This document shows, piece after piece, positions 31,225 through 39,847 of a stretch of DNA of 45,157 nt. Origin of the DNA: Flavobacteriales bacterium UBA3431 (GTDB taxonomy: Bacteria > Bacteroidota > Bacteroidia > Flavobacteriales > Schleiferiaceae); the NCBI GenBank assembly GCA_002381225.1, contig DFSS01000015.1:9358-54514 (forward strand), given 5' to 3'. Position numbers and translations under genes: made by a program. The stretch's first letter is position 1; each line of letters begins with the position of its first letter. The notes below the pieces were generated by a model. The model searched no databases. It was not told where the DNA came from and was given only the letters and a program-made list of their open reading frames with translations.

Positions 31225-33582
31225 TTAGAACTCAAAAATGAAGCCGACGCTGGGGAGGACGGTGCCGCCGTTCACGTTGGGCAATGTGGTTGTTTGGTAC
31301 TGCCAAGGCTTGTCCGGATTGATGACGGGATTGCCGTCTCCGTCCCGCACCACATCGATAAAATCAGGTCCAGCCACTTTATAGGCCAGGGCGTTCTGCA
31401 GGTCAAAGTATAGGTCAATATTGACTTTCTTCAGGAACCACTTTTTATCAATTCGGATATTCAGACGGTCAAACTCGCCCAAGCGTTCGGTGTTGAGCAG
31501 ACTGTAATTGGGAATGCCGCGGCCCAACACGTCCCAATTGTAGATGGTGGCCGTCTTCTCTAAATCAAAGGGCGTGTAAGGAGCGCCGCCCAGGTGTTGG
31601 TATTGAACACCAATTTCGTAGTTCTTGCCAAAGCGCTTGCCAAAGGTGAACGTGGCAATCAATCCGTTGTCCCAGGAGGAAGGCACGTAGTCGCCTTGGA
31701 TGTCTTGGAATTCGGAGCGCACCAAGGTGATCGCCGCGATGCCAAATAGGCCCTTGTAGAGCTTCTGTTGGTAGGTTAACTCGAGTCCATAGGCGCGCCC
31801 ATCGGAAGATGCCGTCGCCAACTGGTTGCCAATGACCCCAAAATCCCCACCCACGGTTGCCAAGGAGATGGAATCGCGAAGCAAGAAGGGGTAGTTGCTG
31901 TAACGCTTGTAGAAACCTTCTACGGAGGTTTTCGCATTCCACGGCCAGTATTGCGTGGTTCCGGCAACGAAGTGCTCGGCTTGAATGAAGGTCAAGTCTG
32001 AATTGTCTCCGTCCGTTCCTACGTACCCTAAGGCCGTGTAGGGGGGGAGTTGGAAGTAGCGGCCGTAATTGCCGTCTAAGGTCCAATTCTCATTCAGGTT
32101 GTACGAAAGGGCTATACGTGGAGACAATTGATTCAAGGGGTTGCGCGTGCTTTCGTTGAAATCAACAATGTCCGTGCGCAATCCCAGCGAGACCTTTAGG
32201 CGGTCGTCGGCAAAGCGTCCTACCCAATTGGCAAAGGCGTTGGCTTTGTAATAGATGGCGTCGGTGGAATAATCCAAGATAAACCCACCAGGCAAGCGCT
32301 TGTCTAGGGTTTGGGTATTGTATTTCGCCTGTTCCAAGCCAAAACCCACCATGGATTCCCAACGGCTCTTCTTCACTTGGTGCTCCAACCGGAATTTGTT
32401 CTCAATTTCCTGGGAGGCATAGTTCAGGAGTTGATCCAAATCGCGGTTGTTGTTCTCAAACTTGTACGATTCGTTGTTGAGCATAAAACGGCTCAAAACG
32501 ATATTCGTGATGCCGCCAGGACCGAAGTGGGTGTACTTGGCGCCAATGCTGTAGTTCCACTGATCGTATTCCGGCAGGTAGTTCAAGATGTAGCGCTGTT
32601 CCGGCGTTTCATTTTGGTCCGTATTGAGCACGCTCACGTCGTAGGCACCCAAGCTCAAAATGGTCAGTTGGTTGTTGCGGTTGAAGTTGTGCTTGACCTT
32701 GAATTGATAGTCGTTGTAGGTCGGCAAGAAGGGAAGGCCAATGGCCTTGAAGAGAAATTGCAAGTAACTGCGTCGGATGGAGGCGAGGTACGTGGTTTTC
32801 TTGTTGATGGGACCATCCAAAGTGAGGCCCACTTCCGATGCCCCCACTTGGAAAATACCGCCCGTCTTGTCCGTGCGTCCATCCTTTAGGTTGATTTCCA
32901 TGATGGAACTCAAACTATTGCCTCGCTGGGCCGCAAACGCAGACGTGTAGAAATCCACGTCACGAATGAAGTTCACATTGATCATCCCTACCGGACCGCC
33001 CGAAGCGCCTTGGGTCGCAAAGTGGTTAATGGCTGGTATTTCAATGCCGTCCAAGAAAAAACGGTTCTCGTTGGGACCGCCACCACGGATGATAAGGTCG
33101 TTTCGAAAAGCTACGCCAGAGGCTACACCGGGAAGGGATTGAATCACCTTTGAAATGTCTTGGTTGCCCCCGGGATTGCGCTGAATTTCATTGATGCCAA
33201 TGCTCTGAACACTGACCGGAGACTGAGCTTCTTGCTTAAACTGCTGTTGGGTGCTAATTACCACTTCGTCCAAAACCTGCAGGGCCTCTCGCAAGCGGAA
33301 GTTTACGATGGCTGGCTTGGCTTGGGTGACCTGCACTTCAAACTGCGTCTTGCCTTCATAGCCGATGAATCCGACGGCTACGTTGTAGAGCCCGGGCACC
33401 ATGCCGCGGAGTTCAAAATTGCCGTCAAAGTCTGTGACACTTTGAATTGGGCTGCCTTGAATCGTGACGACAGCCCCTGGAATGGGGTCGTTGCTGGCGT
33501 CATCGACGACCGTGCCGCGAATGACCTGGGCTTGAAGGACCCACGACGCAGTTACGAGGAGGAAGAAGTAGAGTTTGCGCAT
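31225..33582 (-). CDS. TonB-dependent receptor with carboxypeptidase-regulatory-like N-terminal domain
   Basis: 785 residues from MRKLYFFLLVTASWVLQAQ, a signal peptide. Residues about 20-105 are a CarboxypepD_reg-like domain (IRGTVVDDASNDPIPGAVV, TDFDGNFELRG), followed by a TonB-box-like VLDEVVIS and the plug (VIQSLPGVASGVAFRNDLIIR, NENRFFLDGIEIP). The barrel ends in GFIFEF. No SusD-like partner follows, so it belongs to the non-polysaccharide class of such receptors common in marine Flavobacteria; the substrate is unknown. A longer start would add 18 residues without a signal. Terminators flank it on both sides. Confidence 0.92.
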   Translation of the reverse strand: MRKLYFFLLVTASWVLQAQVIRGTVVDDASNDPIPGAVVTIQGSPIQSVTDFDGNFELRGMVPGLYNVAVGFIGYEGKTQFEVQVTQAKPAIVNFRLREALQVLDEVVISTQQQFKQEAQSPVSVQSIGINEIQRNPGGNQDISKVIQSLPGVASGVAFRNDLIIRGGGPNENRFFLDGIEIPAINHFATQGASGGPVGMINVNFIRDVDFYTSAFAAQRGNSLSSIMEINLKDGRTDKTGGIFQVGASEVGLTLDGPINKKTTYLASIRRSYLQFLFKAIGLPFLPTYNDYQFKVKHNFNRNNQLTILSLGAYDVSVLNTDQNETPEQRYILNYLPEYDQWNYSIGAKYTHFGPGGITNIVLSRFMLNNESYKFENNNRDLDQLLNYASQEIENKFRLEHQVKKSRWESMVGFGLEQAKYNTQTLDKRLPGGFILDYSTDAIYYKANAFANWVGRFADDRLKVSLGLRTDIVDFNESTRNPLNQLSPRIALSYNLNENWTLDGNYGRYFQLPPYTALGYVGTDGDNSDLTFIQAEHFVAGTTQYWPWNAKTSVEGFYKRYSNYPFLLRDSISLATVGGDFGVIGNQLATASSDGRAYGLELTYQQKLYKGLFGIAAITLVRSEFQDIQGDYVPSSWDNGLIATFTFGKRFGKNYEIGVQYQHLGGAPYTPFDLEKTATIYNWDVLGRGIPNYSLLNTERLGEFDRLNIRIDKKWFLKKVNIDLYFDLQNALAYKVAGPDFIDVVRDGDGNPVINPDKPWQYQTTTLPNVNGGTVLPSVGFIFEF

Positions 33583-33632
33583 TTTGTTTAAGGTTTGCTG
33601 CGGATTTAACGCTTTTTGGGCAGAAAGGTTCA

Positions 33633-33662
33633 ACAAAAAACCCGGCGCGAGGCCGGGTTTCT
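33633..33662 (-). terminator. Terminator of the htpG-DUF2911 transcript
   Basis: On the minus strand AAACCCGGC-CTCGC-GCCGGGTTTTTT: a strong GC stem followed by six T, 20 bases after the DUF2911 gene stop. Confidence 0.87.
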
Positions 33663-33682
33663 AAAGTCATTGAGTTAACTCG

Positions 33683-34525
33683 TTATAAGTCAGAGACAAA
33701 ACGCTTGATGGTGTCGGCGTAGTTGAACGGAGCGTTGTTCTTTGCCGATTCGGCACGCCCCATTTCAAGGGCCTTGCTGGCGGCCTTTTTGGCTTCCTTC
33801 TTGCGGTCATTTTTGGCCAAAACCTGTGCGTAGAGGTAGTAGCTATACCAGCTGTCGGGATTCAGCGCAATGGACTTTTCCATGTAGGTCAATGCCGTGG
33901 CGAGCTCGATGTTGTTCTGGTTGTAGAAATTGGCCGCATTGCGGTACACACGCCAATTCTCCGGCTCGGCGGCAATGGCGGCATCAATATTCGCCGTAGC
34001 GAGTTCCATGGTGTTCAATTCCACAGGCAGCGCAATACGAACATCCGACCAGTCGAGCACAATCTCAGCGTTCGACACCGTAATGTTTTCGAGGCTCATG
34101 CGCATGGTTTCGACTGGGGCAATCGCTTGCGGAGTGACCTCCACGCGAAGCACATCTTGCTCCTGGCTGTAGCCATCGACGCCCCACATGTCCGTTTTTG
34201 TATTCAATATGACCGTCCAAGTGCCCTTATTCGGGATCATGGATAGGCTGTATGTCCCAGCAGCCACATCGGTTCCAGCAATGGTGACGGGCTTGGAGAA
34301 GGTCACCTTGGTGTTCTGGTTTGCTCCAGCACGCCAGTGGCTTCCAAAGGGGACCAAATCGCCAAAAATGACACGTCCATTCACGCTCGGACGGGAGTAG
34401 TCCAACGTGATATCCGTCAAGCCAACGCGCTGTTCGAGATGGGTTGAGGGGGAGGGCTGAGGCAAATCTTGAGCGCCTGCAGCGATGGTGGCCAGAACGG
34501 CCAGGGAGGTTAAAATCTTCTTCAT
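33683..34525 (-). CDS. Exported DUF2911-domain protein with C-terminal TPR-like helices
   Basis: 280 residues with a signal peptide (MKKILTSLAVLATIAAGAQ). The DUF2911 domain spans about residues 25-170 with its conserved core: ITLDYSRPSVNGRVIFGDLVPFG, HWRAGANQNTKVTFS, AAGTYSLSMIPN. After it, residues 180-270 form TPR-like helices (AEPENWRVYRNAANFY, NPDSWYSYYLYAQVLA). DUF2911 is a Bacteroidota-rich family of exported beta-sandwich proteins without an assigned role. The gene starts 12 bases after htpG on the same strand and is probably co-transcribed with it. Confidence 0.88.
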   Translation of the reverse strand: MKKILTSLAVLATIAAGAQDLPQPSPSTHLEQRVGLTDITLDYSRPSVNGRVIFGDLVPFGSHWRAGANQNTKVTFSKPVTIAGTDVAAGTYSLSMIPNKGTWTVILNTKTDMWGVDGYSQEQDVLRVEVTPQAIAPVETMRMSLENITVSNAEIVLDWSDVRIALPVELNTMELATANIDAAIAAEPENWRVYRNAANFYNQNNIELATALTYMEKSIALNPDSWYSYYLYAQVLAKNDRKKEAKKAASKALEMGRAESAKNNAPFNYADTIKRFVSDL

Positions 34526-34537
34526 AAGGGGTCTAAG

Positions 34538-36430
34538 TTATACCAAACGCTCCATTGCGCGGTTGACAAAAGTGGTTAACGCTTCGCCTTGCAACAAGTT
34601 CTGTTGGAGCAGGGCCAAATCTTTGGCGTGCGCAATTAAACCGTCGCGCTCTTCGCCTTCGGATTGCAGGATTTTCCCCGATAGAGGATGGTTTGTATTC
34701 ACGACCAAATCATAGGAAACAGGGAAGTCGCCCATACCCATAAAGCCTCCGCCTCCCGTAGCTGACATCTCCTTCATGCGACGCATAAATTCAGGAATGG
34801 TGATGAGCATGGGGGCATCGTCACTGCTTAAGGCCTCGGTTCGAACCGTGTAGGTTTTGCTGTTGAGTGCCGCCTCGACATGGCTTTTTAAGGATTCCAC
34901 TTCCTTGTCTGTGAGGATCGAAGTGCGTTCATCGCCTTTGGGGATGAGTTTGTCGAGCAAATCGCTGTCCACCCGAGCGAAGCGAACTTTCTCTTCGCTG
35001 CCTTCAAACTTCTGGATGCTATGTCCTGCGATAGGCGACTCGAGTAGAATCACATCATAGCCTTCGGCTTTGGCCTTCTGAATGTAGCTGTGCTGGGCAT
35101 CGGCATTGGAAGCATACAGGATGACACGCTGTCCGTCTTTATCCGTTTGAAGGGCCGAAATCTTCTCCACGTACTCCTCCATGGTGTAGCAGGAGTCATC
35201 GATGACGGATTTAAAGAGGTTGAATTTTTTTGCCCGTTCGTAGAATTTCTCCTCGGTCACCATACCGTATTCGATGATGACGGAAATGTCCTTCCACTTG
35301 GCCTCAAAGTCCGCCCGGTCTGCCTTGAACATTTCCTCGAGTTTGTCCGCCACTTTCTTCGAGATGTGTCCGCTGATTTTCTTCACGTTGCCGTCGGCCT
35401 GTAAGTAGGAGCGCGATACGTTCAATGGAATATCCTTCGAATCGATGACGCCGTGGAGGAGCGTCAAAAAGTCGGGCACGATGCCTTCCACATTGTCTGT
35501 AATGAACACCTGGCTCTGGTAGAGCTGAATCTTGTTCTTCTGCAGCTCCATGTTTGGCTTAATCTTGGGGAAGAACAAAATACCCGTGAGATCAAAGGGA
35601 TAGTCCACATTGATGTGAATGTGGAAGAGGGGATCTTCAAAGGTGTAGGGGTAAAGCGCCTTGTAGAACTTGTTGTAGTCTTCGTCGCTCAACTCGCTGG
35701 GTTTCTTCGTCCAAGCGGGTTCTGTTTCATTGATGATGTCCGCCTTTTTGACGGTTTCGTACTTGGCTTCTTCGCCTTCTGCCGCCACATTGACGCGCTC
35801 TTCTTTCTCCCCGCACTGGATGGGTATGCTCATAAAGCGCGCATATTTCTTCAGGAGCTCCTTGATTTTGAACTCCTCCAAAAAGTCCTCGCTCTCGCTG
35901 TCGATGTGCAAGATGATCTCGGTACCCCGGTCTTTTTTCGTGCAGCCCTTCAATTCAAACTCGGGAGACCCATCGCAGGACCAATGCGCACCTTCTTTGT
36001 CGTCACTTGATTTCCAAGAGCGCGTTTTGATTTCGACTTGGCTGGACACCATGAAGCTGGAGTAAAAGCCCAGTCCAAAATGGCCAATCATGGCGCCTTT
36101 TTCGACCTTGCCTTCGTACTGCTTCACAAACTCTTCTGCGCCCGAAAAGGCTACGTCGTTGATGTACTTCTGAACCTCATCGTGGGTCATGCCAATTCCG
36201 CGGTCCACGATACGCAGTTGCTTCTTTTTCTTGTCAATGTGCACCTGAATGGTCAGGTCACCGAGCTCCCCCTTAAACTCGCCTAAATTGGAGAGGGTCT
36301 TGAGCTTGTTGGTCGCGTCTACCGCATTGGAAATCAGTTCCCGCAAGAAGATTTCGTGATCACTATAGAGGAACTTTTTAATGATGGGGAAAATATTGTC
36401 CGCCGAAACGTTGATTTTTCCAGTTGCCAT
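34538..36430 (-). CDS. htpG: Molecular chaperone HtpG (Hsp90)
   Basis: 630 residues, normal for bacterial Hsp90. The GHKL ATPase motifs are ELISNAVDATNKL (Mg-binding Asn), DRGIGMTHDEV, and GHFGLGFYSSFMV. The middle domain holds the catalytic-loop arginine in LNVSRSYLQ, and the dimerisation domain ends without an MEEVD tail, as in bacteria. It is a cytosolic ATP-dependent chaperone that assists late folding under stress. The upstream 88 bases show no CIRCE element and no clear TAnnTTTG box, so its promoter may be recognised by an alternative factor or be atypical. Confidence 0.97.
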   Translation of the reverse strand: MATGKINVSADNIFPIIKKFLYSDHEIFLRELISNAVDATNKLKTLSNLGEFKGELGDLTIQVHIDKKKKQLRIVDRGIGMTHDEVQKYINDVAFSGAEEFVKQYEGKVEKGAMIGHFGLGFYSSFMVSSQVEIKTRSWKSSDDKEGAHWSCDGSPEFELKGCTKKDRGTEIILHIDSESEDFLEEFKIKELLKKYARFMSIPIQCGEKEERVNVAAEGEEAKYETVKKADIINETEPAWTKKPSELSDEDYNKFYKALYPYTFEDPLFHIHINVDYPFDLTGILFFPKIKPNMELQKNKIQLYQSQVFITDNVEGIVPDFLTLLHGVIDSKDIPLNVSRSYLQADGNVKKISGHISKKVADKLEEMFKADRADFEAKWKDISVIIEYGMVTEEKFYERAKKFNLFKSVIDDSCYTMEEYVEKISALQTDKDGQRVILYASNADAQHSYIQKAKAEGYDVILLESPIAGHSIQKFEGSEEKVRFARVDSDLLDKLIPKGDERTSILTDKEVESLKSHVEAALNSKTYTVRTEALSSDDAPMLITIPEFMRRMKEMSATGGGGFMGMGDFPVSYDLVVNTNHPLSGKILQSEGEERDGLIAHAKDLALLQQNLLQGEALTTFVNRAMERLV

Positions 36431-36518
36431 GGTGCTTTGATTTAGTTTTATGGACTATCCTCTAAACAAGCGGTATGCCATGGCCGTTTCATAGAAGACT
36501 AACTGACATTTTGACCGA

Positions 36519-37220
36519 ATGACCGCCTTGGGTACCCATATTTCCGTTCGTTTCATGACATTCTCCGGATGGCGCGCACGCTGGCGCGCCTTTGGGGCCA
36601 TGGGCATTTCTCTTAGGCAGGGGGTGGCCGCTCCTGGCCTGTGCTTTGGCAAGATGCTCGGAAGTGGAGCTGGTCAAGGATTTTCCATTTGGCCCGATTG
36701 GGGCACGTATGCCTGGTTCACCGTGTGGGAGAACCCCGAATCGGCCGAAGCTTTCTGGTCGAATGATCCGATGTTCCAAGACCTACTCGGCTATGCCACG
36801 TCCGTGTATGGGTGGGAAGCGCGGCCTCTGCGCGGCCATGGAACGTGGAATGGCCAGCAGCCCTTTGCATTCCCTGAAGCAGGGGTGCGTACAGCAGGCT
36901 CTGTCGCCGTGCTTACTCGAGCCAGTATCGCCCGAAAACAAGCCTTGCGTTTTTGGTGGAATGTGCCCAGAGCCTCACGCGGTGTGCAAGACCAACCGGG
37001 CCTCCGATATGCCAAAGGGGTGGGAGAGTATCCCTTGGTGGAACAGGCCACCATGAGTGTGTGGAATTCCGCGGACGAACTCGACGCATTTGCCTACCGA
37101 AGCCGCCAACATGCCCCGATGGTGCAGAAAACTCGAAAACACCAATGGTATTCCGAAGAGATGTTCATTCGCATGGAGGTTTTGAATGTTATCGGAGAAC
37201 TCCCTAATTTTCAGTCCTAA
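36519..37220 (+). CDS. CrtA-like (spheroidene monooxygenase family) protein
   Basis: 233 residues, no signal peptide. Two ferredoxin-like halves are visible: TWGTYAWFTVWE-type and AGSVAVLTRASI followed by FWWNVPRAS. YAKGVGEYPLVEQATMSVW and YRSRQHAPMVQKTRKHQWYSE are typical of the CrtA family, which in purple bacteria are haem-dependent carotenoid 2-ketolases; homologues of this length are scattered in Bacteroidota without known substrate. No other carotenoid gene is in view. It starts with ATG after a CATTTTG five bases upstream. It probably forms an operon with the AlkB-like gene 10 bases downstream, so both may modify the same lipid or pigment. The substrate assignment is uncertain. Confidence 0.75.
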   Translation: MTALGTHISVRFMTFSGWRARWRAFGAMGISLRQGVAAPGLCFGKMLGSGAGQGFSIWPDWGTYAWFTVWENPESAEAFWSNDPMFQDLLGYATSVYGWEARPLRGHGTWNGQQPFAFPEAGVRTAGSVAVLTRASIARKQALRFWWNVPRASRGVQDQPGLRYAKGVGEYPLVEQATMSVWNSADELDAFAYRSRQHAPMVQKTRKHQWYSEEMFIRMEVLNVIGELPNFQS

Positions 37221-37230
37221 AGCTGAAATT

Positions 37231-38226
37231 ATGTGGTCCTATCTCCGCTATATCCTTGCCTTCACGCTGACGGCTTCAGTGGCCTTTGCCATGCACACCA
37301 CGGGCTGGGGCTCTTTTGCGGCACTGGCGTATGCATTCGGGTTTATTCCCATACTGGAAATTCTTCTGCCCCCCAAAGCGAATAATGCTTCGGAAGAAAA
37401 ACGGGAGCGCTGGCAACAATCCGGCTGGTTTGATGCCATCCTGCTCCTGACGGTTCCCGCTCAGGCTGCGGCGCTGTATTGGCTCGTGATCACGACGCCG
37501 GAAGACATCGCTCGGCAGGACTACCTTTCCTTGGTAGGGCATATCTCGGCTTACGGTGTTTCATCGGGTGCTCTGGCCATCAATGTCGCCCATGAGTTGG
37601 GCCATCGCCCTCAGAAGCATTTCCAAACCATCGCTCAAGCCCTATTGGTGAGCACCTTGTACGGACAATTCTTTATTGACCACAACTGGGGCCACCACAA
37701 ACATGTCGCGACCCCGGAAGATCCATCGACCGCGCGCAAAGGGGAGACGATTTATGCCTTTTGGCTCCGCTCCGTCTGGGGTGTCTGGCGTTCCGCATGG
37801 GCCTTGGACGCGCCCCGAATGCGCCGTCTGCTAGTCTGGGAATCCGCACTCCTACTAACCATCGCCTGGGTGGAGCCGGCGGCTTTTTTCCCCTTTGTGG
37901 GCGGTTCCGTGGTGGGATTTCTGCTCTTGGAGACCGTCAACTACATCGAACACTATGGACTCACGCGGCAACGCGTGTCAGCAAACCGCTATGAAACCAC
38001 CACTCCTGCGCATTCCTGGAATTCCAACCATCCGATGGGACGGTTTATTTTGTTTGAATTGACGCGCCATAGTGACCACCACGCCTCCCCACACAAAGTG
38101 TACCCGACGTTGATTCAACAAGAGGAGGCGCCTCAAATGCCCGCGGGCTATCCAGCGATGATGCTCTTAACCCTGCTCCCTCCAATCTGGTTCCGGGTGA
38201 TGGATAAGCGAATCCCTATATTCTGA
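37231..38226 (+). CDS. AlkB-type integral-membrane alkane/fatty-acyl hydroxylase
   Basis: 331 residues from MWSYLRYILAF; an earlier in-frame ATG would overlap the upstream gene by 35 bases. The di-iron His boxes are HELGHR, HNWGHHKHVATPEDPSTA, and HSDHHASPHKVYP, plus NYIEHYGL, the set that defines AlkB-like membrane monooxygenases. Four to six membrane helices are visible. AlkB hydroxylates terminal methyl groups of medium-chain alkanes with rubredoxin as electron donor; no rubredoxin gene is adjacent. At 331 residues it is shorter than Pseudomonas AlkB (about 400) but similar to flavobacterial members. It may act on alkanes, fatty acids or the CrtA substrate. It converges with the SDR gene with one base between stops. 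Confidence 0.88.
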   Translation: MWSYLRYILAFTLTASVAFAMHTTGWGSFAALAYAFGFIPILEILLPPKANNASEEKRERWQQSGWFDAILLLTVPAQAAALYWLVITTPEDIARQDYLSLVGHISAYGVSSGALAINVAHELGHRPQKHFQTIAQALLVSTLYGQFFIDHNWGHHKHVATPEDPSTARKGETIYAFWLRSVWGVWRSAWALDAPRMRRLLVWESALLLTIAWVEPAAFFPFVGGSVVGFLLLETVNYIEHYGLTRQRVSANRYETTTPAHSWNSNHPMGRFILFELTRHSDHHASPHKVYPTLIQQEEAPQMPAGYPAMMLLTLLPPIWFRVMDKRIPIF

Positions 38227-38227
38227 T

Positions 38228-38929
38228 TTAGAATGGGTTGGTGGCCCAAACTTCAACTTCTGGGATAAATCCTCGATCGTCCATCGTGAGGACGGCCACA
38301 ACGGCATCCGCCAATTCCTTTGGAGTGAGAAGCCCATCCTTTAAGGGTTTTTCTTCTCTCGATTCTACATTGAAAGCCGTAGGCACTCCGGAGGGACTCA
38401 AGAGGGTGACGCGGATGTTGTGCGGGCGCAGTTCATGCATCCAGCACTGGGTCATGCCTTTGAGGGCGAATTTGGACGCGGCATAGACACTTCCTGTTTT
38501 GAATCCACGCGATCCTGCGGTGGATCCCACATTGATGATATGCCCAAAGGATTGGGCCTTCATCCGAATGGCGGCCTCCCGAGCTGTGATCGCTGCCCCG
38601 AAAACATTGGTATGAAAAATGGTTTCAAAATGGGCCCATTCGAGCTCGTCCAGGGCATGAAAAAAGCCAATGCCTGCATTGTTAATCAGCACATCGATCC
38701 CATTCCAAGCGCCATCGATGGATTCGAAGACCTTTTGGATGTCTGCTTCCTTCGCGGCATCGGCAGCCATGCCCCAACAGCCCAGCTCGGCAGCGACGCG
38801 TTCGACTTTGGCCTCGTCTCGGCCGGTGATGAGGACTTCGGCCCCGCAGTCAACAAGGGCTTCGGCCATGGCCTTTCCGAGGCCCGAAGAGCCGCCGGTG
38901 ATTAGGATTCGCTTTTTATGGAGGTCCAT
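38228..38929 (-). CDS. Short-chain dehydrogenase/reductase (SDR)
   Basis: 233 residues, classical SDR: cofactor loop ILITGGSSGLGKAMA, NNAGIG at about 85, catalytic Ser in INVGSTAGSRG, and the YAASKFALKG Tyr-Lys pair. The GRDEAK sequence after the second strand suggests NADP(H) preference. It resembles 3-oxoacyl-ACP reductase-like SDRs but the substrate is unknown. It begins four bases after the ftcD stop, so it is the last gene of the hut operon by spacing, an unusual partner for histidine breakdown. It lacks a signal peptide. Confidence 0.88.
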   Translation of the reverse strand: MDLHKKRILITGGSSGLGKAMAEALVDCGAEVLITGRDEAKVERVAAELGCWGMAADAAKEADIQKVFESIDGAWNGIDVLINNAGIGFFHALDELEWAHFETIFHTNVFGAAITAREAAIRMKAQSFGHIINVGSTAGSRGFKTGSVYAASKFALKGMTQCWMHELRPHNIRVTLLSPSGVPTAFNVESREEKPLKDGLLTPKELADAVVAVLTMDDRGFIPEVEVWATNPF

Positions 38930-38933
38930 TGGG

Positions 38934-39845
38934 TCAAGAGGAGGTTAGGTGGGAAGAAAGGACCGATTCGAGAATCCGGTCCCGGGGATGAAACGATTCA
39001 ACGGTATCGAGGCCCAAGTAGTTCACAGCCTCCTCCATGTTGGCAAAATCTCGAAAGGCATGCGCCGGGGCAAGTCCAATCAATTCGGAACCGAACACTT
39101 TGCCACCTAGAACAGCGATTTCCTGAGAAACTCGGTCAAAAAGCTGCTTGGGGGTGCAAAGGTCTAAGTCAACCACATTGCAACTGACTTGGGTGCAATC
39201 CCAGGTAGGGCAATCCCAACCGATGGCTTTGACCCCGCGGAGTCCCTGTGGATGACGCTGCCGGACACGATTGGCGACAGCGCGCACCAGTTCTACGTTC
39301 CGCCCGCGAACATGGATGTTATAAGCCAGGAGGAAGGGCCGTTTACCCAAAGCCGTTGCCCCAAATGCTGGCTGATAGGTGCCGAAATCCATCGGAATGC
39401 TTCGGTGAGGTAATCCTTCATATTCACCTCGGCGAACCTCCGCCAAGTCGGCGTAGGCAGGGTAGCAGGCGCTTTGGGCATAGAGCCATCCGCCGACCCC
39501 CCGATTTTGGAGGCCCGCAGCAATGGCCGCCACAGCGGCATCGGCTTCAGAATCGGCTTCCGGGCTGAGTGGGACAATTGGGCATACATCGAGCGCTCCA
39601 ATCCGGGGATGGCTGCCTTGGTGCTCCCTCATGTCAATATCCCGGAGGCAGACATCGGCGAGGGCCAGGGCGGCGTGGGCTACCGCTTCCCCGGAGCCCG
39701 CAAACGTAAAGACGCTTCGGTGTGCATCGTGCCCGACGTCTCGGTGGAGGAGGAGGCATCCTGGAATCTGCCTAATGGCCGTACTCATGCGGTCTAGGGT
39801 GACGAGATTTCGCCCCTCCGACACATTGGCCACGCATTCGACCAT
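38934..39845 (-). CDS. ftcD: Glutamate formimidoyltransferase
   Basis: 303 residues from MVECVANVSEGRN, the diagnostic start of the family; a longer reading would add 17 residues overlapping hutG. Other matches are HRDVGHDAHRSVFTFAG, EHQGSHPRIGALDVCPIVPLS, and YNIHVRGRNVELVRAVA. It transfers the formimino group from N-formimino-glutamate to tetrahydrofolate, the folate-dependent end of histidine catabolism. Only the transferase domain is present; the cyclodeaminase partner must be elsewhere. It starts two bases after the hutG stop. It gives a second route for the same intermediate that HutG would hydrolyse. Confidence 0.93.
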   Translation of the reverse strand: MVECVANVSEGRNLVTLDRMSTAIRQIPGCLLLHRDVGHDAHRSVFTFAGSGEAVAHAALALADVCLRDIDMREHQGSHPRIGALDVCPIVPLSPEADSEADAAVAAIAAGLQNRGVGGWLYAQSACYPAYADLAEVRRGEYEGLPHRSIPMDFGTYQPAFGATALGKRPFLLAYNIHVRGRNVELVRAVANRVRQRHPQGLRGVKAIGWDCPTWDCTQVSCNVVDLDLCTPKQLFDRVSQEIAVLGGKVFGSELIGLAPAHAFRDFANMEEAVNYLGLDTVESFHPRDRILESVLSSHLTSS

Positions 39846-39847
39846 CG

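Noticed and set aside
37186..38226. Earlier start for the AlkB-like gene
   Set aside because: It overlaps the CrtA-like gene by 35 bases and adds 15 residues before the natural membrane N-terminus at 37231.
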